Positions 11,901 through 20,900 of a stretch of 64,000 nt of DNA are shown here, one piece after another (position 1 is the first letter of the stretch; every line of letters begins with the position of its first letter). Where the stretch lies: the NCBI GenBank assembly GCA_951217055.1, contig OX578286.1:29394720-29458719 (forward strand). The letters run 5' to 3'. The position numbers were made by a program, and so were the translations under genes. The notes beneath the pieces were generated by a model. That model was not told the DNA's origin, did not search any database, and saw nothing but the letters and a program-made list of their open reading frames with translations. The DNA is from Gerris lacustris. Its lineage: Eukaryota > Arthropoda > Insecta > Hemiptera > Gerridae.

Positions 11901-14900
11901 ATTCAATTTCCTTCCATTTATAAGAAAGACAAACATCATACTTAAGAATGATATTTGAGTATGAATAGTTGTATTTTCGAGTATATACCTAGTTTTTTTC
12001 CGGGGGCTTTGACACCCAAAGACGCAGGCTACTTAGGTGGGCCCATACATCAAACCCGGGTTAGGGACCGAAATTTTCACACACTCGTGTGACGATAAGG
12101 TCGTTAACCATGACTCCCCTCCTGGTTGTATTACAACCAAGAGTGTCATTATCATGGTTTCCAGGCCGAAACCTGGTGGCGCCAGGTCTTTCGAGGAGCT
12201 TCACATATATTTAAACAATGCTGGGTGGACATTGAGCGGGGGGCCCGGTCCGGGAATCGAACCCAGAGCTGTGGTCAGAAGCTGTCACCCATCAATCTTC
12301 TGACCATGCTCGTGGCTGCTTAACTTGCCTTATGGCAAGGCGATCGCTCTAGCCTCCGAGCCACCCAGGCCCCTAAGGCTGCGGCCACACCGGAGCTACC
12401 TCGCTTGGAGCCTAGTGGCTTGGTGAGTCGCCAGGCGTGTAATCCATGTGAACCAACCTTCTAGAACATACGAGACCGGCCACACCGCGCGCTTGGTTAC
12501 TAGGCGAGTCACCTAGCGAGTCGCTAGACGAACAGTCCATTCTGTTCTACATGGCGACTCACCAAGCCGCCAGGCTCCAAGCGAGGTAGCTCCGGTGTGG
12601 CCGTAGCCTAAGAGATAGCTCTAGGTATACTTAAATAAATTTACACTGACGGTACTGTGCCTCCAAACAAGAAAAACCTGCGCTCTAGCCTCTGAGCCAC
12701 CCAGGGCCCCTCCTATACCTAGTACTGAAAATGCCTTGCGTCGTAGCTGCCATAAATATGACCTCTCAAACAGCGGATTTTATGCATTTCTGAGGTGACA
12801 TTTGATTTTAATACTTTGTCATTTTTCATAAAAGTAAACTTATGGTGTAGTTCGTTGGCAAAACAGTATGAACATAAAACATAAGTACCTACACATTTTT
12901 CTTTTAATACAAAATTAAAAAAATAATAGTAATTGTAATACAATAAAAGTTGTGCACCCAATCATTGTAGATTAAATAGATCAGTCAATAGCCAATATGC
13001 AATATTATTTAAAATCAATAATATACTGTCATTCTTTGATAATCGTTTTTCGTTGTTGCCCCAACCTCAGACATTGGGGGGGGGGGGGGGCGTCTCCGTG
13101 GCGACGACGCCCATGCTGTAAGTTGTAACTTATCAAAAATAGACTAATTAAATAATAAATAATAATAGGTGAACAAAATAAAAATTAAAATAAAGTATTT
13201 ATTATCAAAGATGAATGAAGAAAAATAATTTCTACATTTATTTATTTTTATTAAAAAACAAAAATTACCATTCTGAACTAAAACTAAATAAACTTCGCTT
13301 CCAAGTAGCAACTTTGTTTTAACATCATATTCGTTACAAAATGTTAAATGTTAATGTTACTATTATAGTACTATTATAGTAGTTTTGAGAAAAAATAAAT
13401 ACATACATCAACTTTTATTAAAATTAAAACCGTCAAAAACTTAATAAGTAGAAAAATAATTTCGATATTTATTAATTTTTATCATGGTATCAATGATAAT
13501 GTTCTAATATTTTAATTTACAAAAACATTAGCTAGATCTTTTTTCCAATAAAAAGGCGAGCAAAACTGAAATATAAATAAATAAAACGTAAAAAAATTGG
13601 TAGATACATCTGCAATCTGTACTTTTGGCTTACAACTATCGGTTCGACTCTGCACTAATTGTACAATTTACTTACGGCTCATTTTATGCTATTCCTTTAT
13701 TTAAATGTAGAATACTTCTATAGATTTAGCCGTACGCTTCTTTATCTTTCAGTTTCAGTATAACGGACTTATAACGGGACTTTGAGTCCAAAACCGGGAC
13801 AATCCCGGAAAACCGGGACGTCTGGCAACCCTAAATTAAGGCAATCGAAAGTCTTGGAAAATCAAACTGCAAAAAAATGAAAATATATGTTTTGTATCAG
13901 TAGTAGATTTAATTACATTTTATTCATGAAAGAAACATACAACAAGAGCAGCACTTTGTTTAAGAAATATTACGCCGGCAAAGTGGCTAATCAGCTGATC
14001 AGGTTATCAAAATGTTTTGGCACTTCCAGACCACCAAGAGACTCGCGGTTTTTTGCGTTTGATCCCAAATCGGCCCAAACCGACTAGAAAAATCCGAAAA
14101 GTTAAAAATAAAATTTTAACCCCCCTTAAAAAAATAAAAATGGCGGACGCAAATTGAAGGTTTTCTTCGAAGGGTTATAGCGGCTAAGCGGTAAGTCCTA
14201 TCGAAAAGCGAATAGCACTACCGGTAACTGATTTTAAAAGATCTACAATTTTTGTCCTATGACATTTTGTCGTACGACCAACGGTTCTACCTTAAATCGA
14301 GCAAATTTGATAGTTTTTCGTAAAAATTTGACTTTTAGCTCTCATGGCGTCCGCGATTATTGGCCAATTCAATTTTCGATTGGAGTATTTAAACCCCACA
14401 CTAATGCTCTTTAAAACGAGTATTTATTATTCAAATTATTTGTATTTTTTGTCGAGGAAAATGAGTATTTATAAAGAAAAAACGAATTTATAATTACGTA
14501 AATAACGTCATGTTTACGTATTAACCAAATAATCATTTTTATAAGCTGTTTATTAATATATTGTTAAAAACAAGAATAAAAAAAAAAAATATAAACAAAT
14601 ATTGAATAATAAAGTTTGGTTTTCGCGAGGTTAAATATAAATAAATAGATTAGTTTCCACATAAACACACCTCGGACTCAAGATGTAAACAATAAATGCT
14701 CCTCCCCCCTTCTTCTTCTTCTTTCCTTACTTTAGTTTCTTGTTAATATCAGAGCGGTGCACATCACATCCCGTAATCTTTTCCTTTACTACCGACATTT
14801 ATTAAGGTATAATTTTATTCTTATGTTAACTATTTATTTAATTGTTTTTTTTATCATATTATTGTTATTAGAATTTTGATTTAATAGTTAAATTCTATAT

Positions 14901-17900
14901 TAAGTTAAAGTTTTAGCTTATTTAAATTAATTTTTTAGTTTATTTAAATGAATTTTTCACTTTATTTAAATGAAAGTTTTACTTTTTTAAATGGTTTTTA
15001 TTATCTTATTATGTATTACTAGAATTTTTATGTATAGTTTGTTATTTTCTATATTAAGTTAATGTTTCAGTTTATTTAAATGAATGTTTTACTTTATTTA
15101 AATGAATGTTGTACTTTATTTAAATTAATAGGCTAAATCGGAATTTTTTTACTTTATTTAAGTTAATATTTTAGTTTATTTAAATTAATATTTTAGTTTA
15201 TTTAAATGAATATTTTAGTTTATTTAAATGAATGTTTTACTTCTTTTAAATGAATATTTTAGCTTATTTAAATGAATGTTTTACTTTATGTATATGAATG
15301 TTTTACTATATTTAAATTAATTTTTTAGTTTATTTAGGGTCATTTATTTAGTTGTGTGTTTTAGATTGTAATGAAATATGGCAAATTATTTCGACATTGT
15401 TTTCTTTTTTATATGTGTAGCTTAATTTATACATACAATTATTATTTCACCTCGACTTTAACTAATTATTTTTAAATTAATTTGAAGTAGGTACTAATGA
15501 ATAATCAAATAAATTGACTGAGGTTCTATCTTTATTATTATTATTATTCTGAAAATAATTAATTCGGCAAAAAATTCAACTCAAGAATTAATGCCATCTT
15601 TATCAAGAGAGAGATACGAACTTACATACAGCAAGTTTATTTTTTCTGTATTTATTATTTAAATCTAACAATCCTAGATAAAGGACGGTATGCAACTTGT
15701 GCGAAAATGGCATTTTGCTTTGCTCGTGTGGTTTTACTACCCTCGCTGTCGCTCGGGTGCAAACTCCACACTCGCATGCAAACTGCTACTTTCCAAACTC
15801 GACGCGTAATGTACTATAATGAAACGGCCTACTCAAGTAACCAGTGTGATAGTAATAGATATAAAATTGTAATAATACAGCCACTGATTGCAAGCATGAA
15901 CCCCGTGCGAATGCTTGTATTTACTAAAGTTATTAATTGTACAATATGTTTATTGTTGTTACAGGAAAACAGATGGAGAAAGAAAGGGTTATCACTGACA
16001 GCTATGAGATATCCGTTCAGTTACGAAGGTAATCAGATGGGCTGTAATGTAGCTATACTCTATCCTGATGGGACTGTTCAGATCCAACATGCTGGTGTAG
16101 AGATGGGCCAAGGTATCAACACTAAGGTATAATAATAGCCATCAGATGGCACTTCTGTAAAATTATTTATTACAGCTTTCAGTTAATAGGATCTTCAAAT
16201 TGTTATTGCTTATTGGGAATTCAACGAACTCCTTCTGAAGTTCTCATCTGGTTGCATATGAATCTAGTCCTGACTGACATTTCATTCTTAGGAAGCTTCC
16301 ACTGGAAACTTCCTAAGAGTGAAACGTGATACTAATGCAGGAAGCTTCCTAAGAGCAAAACGTGATACTAATGCTGTAAACTTCCTAAGAGCGAAACGTG
16401 TTACTAATGCTGGAAACATGCACTAATTCTGGAAGCTTCTCCAGTAAGGAATTTTATATTCTAAGGAACAACATTAAATTAATTACTTTTTACTTTTATA
16501 GAACAACATGTACTCCCTTTAACAAGTTGCCATCACTTGATGAGAAACTTCAAGACCTCATGATCACCGTGAACCTTTGTCATCAAGAGTGTAGGTCTTG
16601 AGTCACGTGGTCATCATGGGGGAAGACACCAAACGGTAGCTCCCACCAATGAGACCTTTTACGTTTTGTGGAAGCCATACATTAATCAGAAATGCAAAAT
16701 TTTTGGATAGTTTTTCATTTCATATGCAACTAAATCCAACCTTAAATTTTGTTTGTAAGTGTGGGTGGGGTGCAGATCCTACTTTATAGGAACTAGCTAA
16801 ACGAAATCTATTCATTTTATATTGTGATGTGGGCTAACATATGTGGTGGATGTTGGAGGCTTTGTTTCATCGTAAAATATTTCAAAACAATCTCATTTTA
16901 AATAAAAGATAATAAAAAGAAAGTTTTTTCTAAGATACGCTTTTAAAATTTTCCCTCATCCCTTAGTTAAACCAAGTTAAACCAAGACATACGGTTAAAA
17001 GCGTAAAAAAAGAATATCACTTGGAAGAATTTGGGTGAGGTTGTGAGAGGAATAGGGAAAAGTATCTGCGCTCATCAATGTGTCATTATTCACTAAACCT
17101 AGTCTTTGATTCGTCATGATAGAGGTGCTGGCTGTTCTAAAGTAGCTTGACTGTACTTTCGAAGTCGATCTAGTAACCTCTAGATTATCTGAGGATGGCT
17201 GCTTTAGAACAGCCGAAACCGGTCAATTGTTTCAATTACAATTTTTTGTGTGAAGATGTAGTTTGGCTATTGAACTACATCTCTTTCATGATGAGGCACT
17301 ATCATCACACATTAGAGAAAAACACAGTTGAGGATCTGGTCAATGATGAAAGTTGCACATTTATCAACATTTTATTAATTTTTGACAATCTCTATCCATT
17401 ACCCATACCTAAATCTCCAGTCTCCACTTTCTCTACACCATAATGAAATGTTGATTTTGCAGGTAGCTCAGGTAGTGGCCCATGAACTAGGATTAACCCT
17501 GGACATGATTCAAGTAAAACCACATTCATCTCTTAACTCACCCAACTGCACACCAACGTGGACTTCTCTAGGAAGTGAACTCGTCGTCTTTGTACGTATT
17601 TCAAATTAAATTTACACGAGTCTATGTCACAAATTTGAGCGTTGCTGGAGGCTCGTCTTAAGGGATTGAAGAAACTATTAAATATTTCAGTCAACAATTT
17701 GAATGACAGATATGTTTTGTTTGTTTAATAGTTTTATCTGTCGATGCTTTTTTTAAACCATTCTTATCATGTTTATGCTTAAAGGCTGCTTTAGACTGTT
17801 GCAAACAGTTAAACGATGCTTTGAAACCTGTGAAAGACTCGTTAAAGAATCCAACATGGAAGCAAGTAGTGATGAAAGCATTTGATCAGAGTGTTCCTCT

Positions 17901-20900
17901 CGCAGCCACTGTACCGTAAGTATCACTGGCTTCATAATTATCATCAAATTATAACAGTTTACGCTTGTATTTCTATTTCAGTAATTGTTTTTTGTTTTTT
18001 TTTATAGGTTGGGCAAATTTCCTAGCCAGACATTCGGATTGTATTATGTGTACGGAGTGTGTGTTACTGAGACAGAAATCGACATCTTAACCGGACAGCA
18101 TCAGGTATAGTAAATTATGAATACATATTAATTATTTATACTTTGGGATATTGTAACTTCGTAATTTATGCATGTTGAAGAAAGTTGCAGCTGTTTAATC
18201 ACCTTGATTGAGAACAAATACTGTTATTGCTTATTTGAGAAGAAACATAATAACATACATATATCTTGTTCAGGTGTCTCGGGTTGATCTTCTGGAAGAT
18301 GTTGGAAAGAGTATGAGCCCGGAAGTAGATGTTGGACAGGTGGAAGGTGCTTTCGTCATGGCTCTTGGTTTAATGACAACCGAGAAACTTGTCTACGATC
18401 CAAAGACAGGAGCTTTAGTCACCGACAGGCTCTGGGTATGTAGTTTATATTTATGTTTATGTAAGTAATTAATTAATTAGTATTATTTCTTATGAAATAA
18501 GAGTTTTTTAAGTTTTAAGGTTAGACAAGCAAAGGTTTTGAATGATAATATAATTCTCCCCCCATGGGGCAACGGCCATTTATGAAGAGGAAATCCTAAA
18601 GGAAAAATTTTCTCTACCAGACCCTTGGCCACACAAGAGAGGAGTTCCTTGAGGAAATCCTTAAGGACAAAGCCTCCGGGATTTCCTTGGGGATTTTCTC
18701 TACCAGACACTCGGCCACACAAGAGAGGACTTCCTTGAGGAAATCCTTAAGGACAAAGCCTCCGGGATTTTCTCTACCAGACACTCGGCCACACAAGAGA
18801 GGAGTTCCTTGAGGAAATCCTTAAGGACAAAGCCTCCGGGATTTCCTTGGGGATTTTCTCTACCAAACCCTCGGCCACACAAGAGAGGACTTCCTAGAGG
18901 AAATTCTCAAGGACAAAGCTTCTAGGATTTTCTCCGAACCCTCGCCTTTCCCAAAACAAACTTCAAAAACCCTTAAAGTTGACTGTCGTTAACTCAATCC
19001 AACTCCGCATGGCTGCCAAGCGCCTTATACACGTAGGAACCTGATGGAATACCAAGTTCGTCACGAGTTTGGCTCGTTAAACTCCATACACAGCCGAACT
19101 TGGTTCTTCCGAACCCAGATTGGCGAACCAAGTTCCCATGTGAATACTCTACATTTGGGACTTTTGTCTCACATATTACTGGGTGACACAGTCAGCTAAT
19201 CAACTACCATCAGCTAAATTACCTGGTTTATCAAACTGAAAGTAAATGGTCTCCATTTAGGCATTTAGTGTGACACATAGTCTAATTAAATTGTTCTCTA
19301 TTTTCCAGTATTTCCACGTACCCCGTTCAAAGGACATTCCAATTGACTTCAGAGTAACATTTATTCCCAATGCCACAAATCCAAATGGAGTTCTCAATTC
19401 TAAAGGTAAAGTAATTCATAGGAATATGCATAATTATTACAAAAAAAAATCGGGTACTGGGTACCTCGGAACTTTTCCTCACTTCAGAGTAGACTTCAGC
19501 ATTGGACGTGGTCAGTACTTGGATGGGTGACCGTTCTGAACAAACAGATTTATTATCATTCTTCAAAAAAACCTTATTTTTACTACATTTTTATTAGCTT
19601 GATTTCTTGTTTGTTTGTCCGGTACAAATCTGGCAATCGATTTCTAACTAACTTCCCGAATAGCTTGACATTTGAAACTTTTAGCATAGCTCAGAACACG
19701 ATGACAATGCATTATTTTAATACTTTTAGCCATCTTTCAGCAGAATTTAATTGGTTTTCAGCAAATTTTGCTGTATGGAAAGTTAGTTCGGAAAAAATCC
19801 GCAAGTTATTTTATTTGTTTTGCCATATCCCATATTTACAATCTTCATTTTGACAGGTTTCAAACTTGTGATTTTTATAAATAAGAGATAAACATTGAAT
19901 GACAGCAAAACAGAAAATATATCGATTATATTATTTATATTATTTCATATATATCAATGGCACGGTTTAGATTTGGTGTTGGGGAGATCCGTTGTACAAA
20001 GATTTGTCCTTTTATAGGTTTAAGATCAGCTCTCTAGATGGTTGTCATTTATGTGAAGTAAATAAATTCGGAACTATTTTTTTTTTTTTTTTCACTAACA
20101 TTATATATTATATAACAATAACAATTATATTATCAACATTACATACAATTCAACAGAAAATTTAAAAACGTAGTATATAAAAAGTTCTTTTTATCTTGAG
20201 ATAATTATTAATACCTATATTTTATTTAATTATTTTAAGTTTGGTGGTATTTTGACAGATGTAAACAAACTTTGACGTCATCAAAATTATCGCACTAATA
20301 AATAATTATATTCGCTTATAACTTTTAAACTAATTAATGGAATTTCATCGGGGTTTTTTATAGGGGGTTTTTTACGGGTTTCAACGATATGCTTTACGTC
20401 AAAAACCTATTTATACTTTCGGTATTATTAACCGTCAAAGTTTAAAAAATCAAAAATTGATTACTTCAAAATGGCGGCCAATATCAAAATGAAATTTATT
20501 GGGCTTGTTTGTCATACAGAGAGGTATATTCGTGCCAAATTTCAACTCGATCAGGACCATTGTCAATTTATTACAATTTTTTAAAATTTTTGCTGACTCA
20601 ACAAACTGGGTTCAAGATGGTGGAAAAATTTGATTTTCGGGGCTGCACCACTACAGGTAAGGACTGATTATTCTGCCAAGTTTCAATTCTCTAGGTTAAA
20701 TATATTGGGCGCTACGATAATAACACACACACATACATACATACATACAGACGTCATGCTGAAAACCACTCAGGAAGTCTTAAAAACACCCAAAACAGAT
20801 AATTCCGTTGAAATCTCGAAAAAAAAAATTGTTTGCTGAAAACAGTACTTTTCCTACTATAGGTAGTGAGGAAAAGTAAAAAAACAAGCAATTATAATAA

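Noticed and set aside
15707..16132. 141-codon ORF that includes exon c
   Set aside because: Only 15965-16126 is coding for the enzyme; the upstream part is the Crypton-like repeat and intron.
18483..18882. Overlapping minus-strand ORFs with repeated MCGRVSGRENP-like starts
   Set aside because: They arise from the 86/74-bp minisatellite within an intron of the aldehyde oxidase gene.
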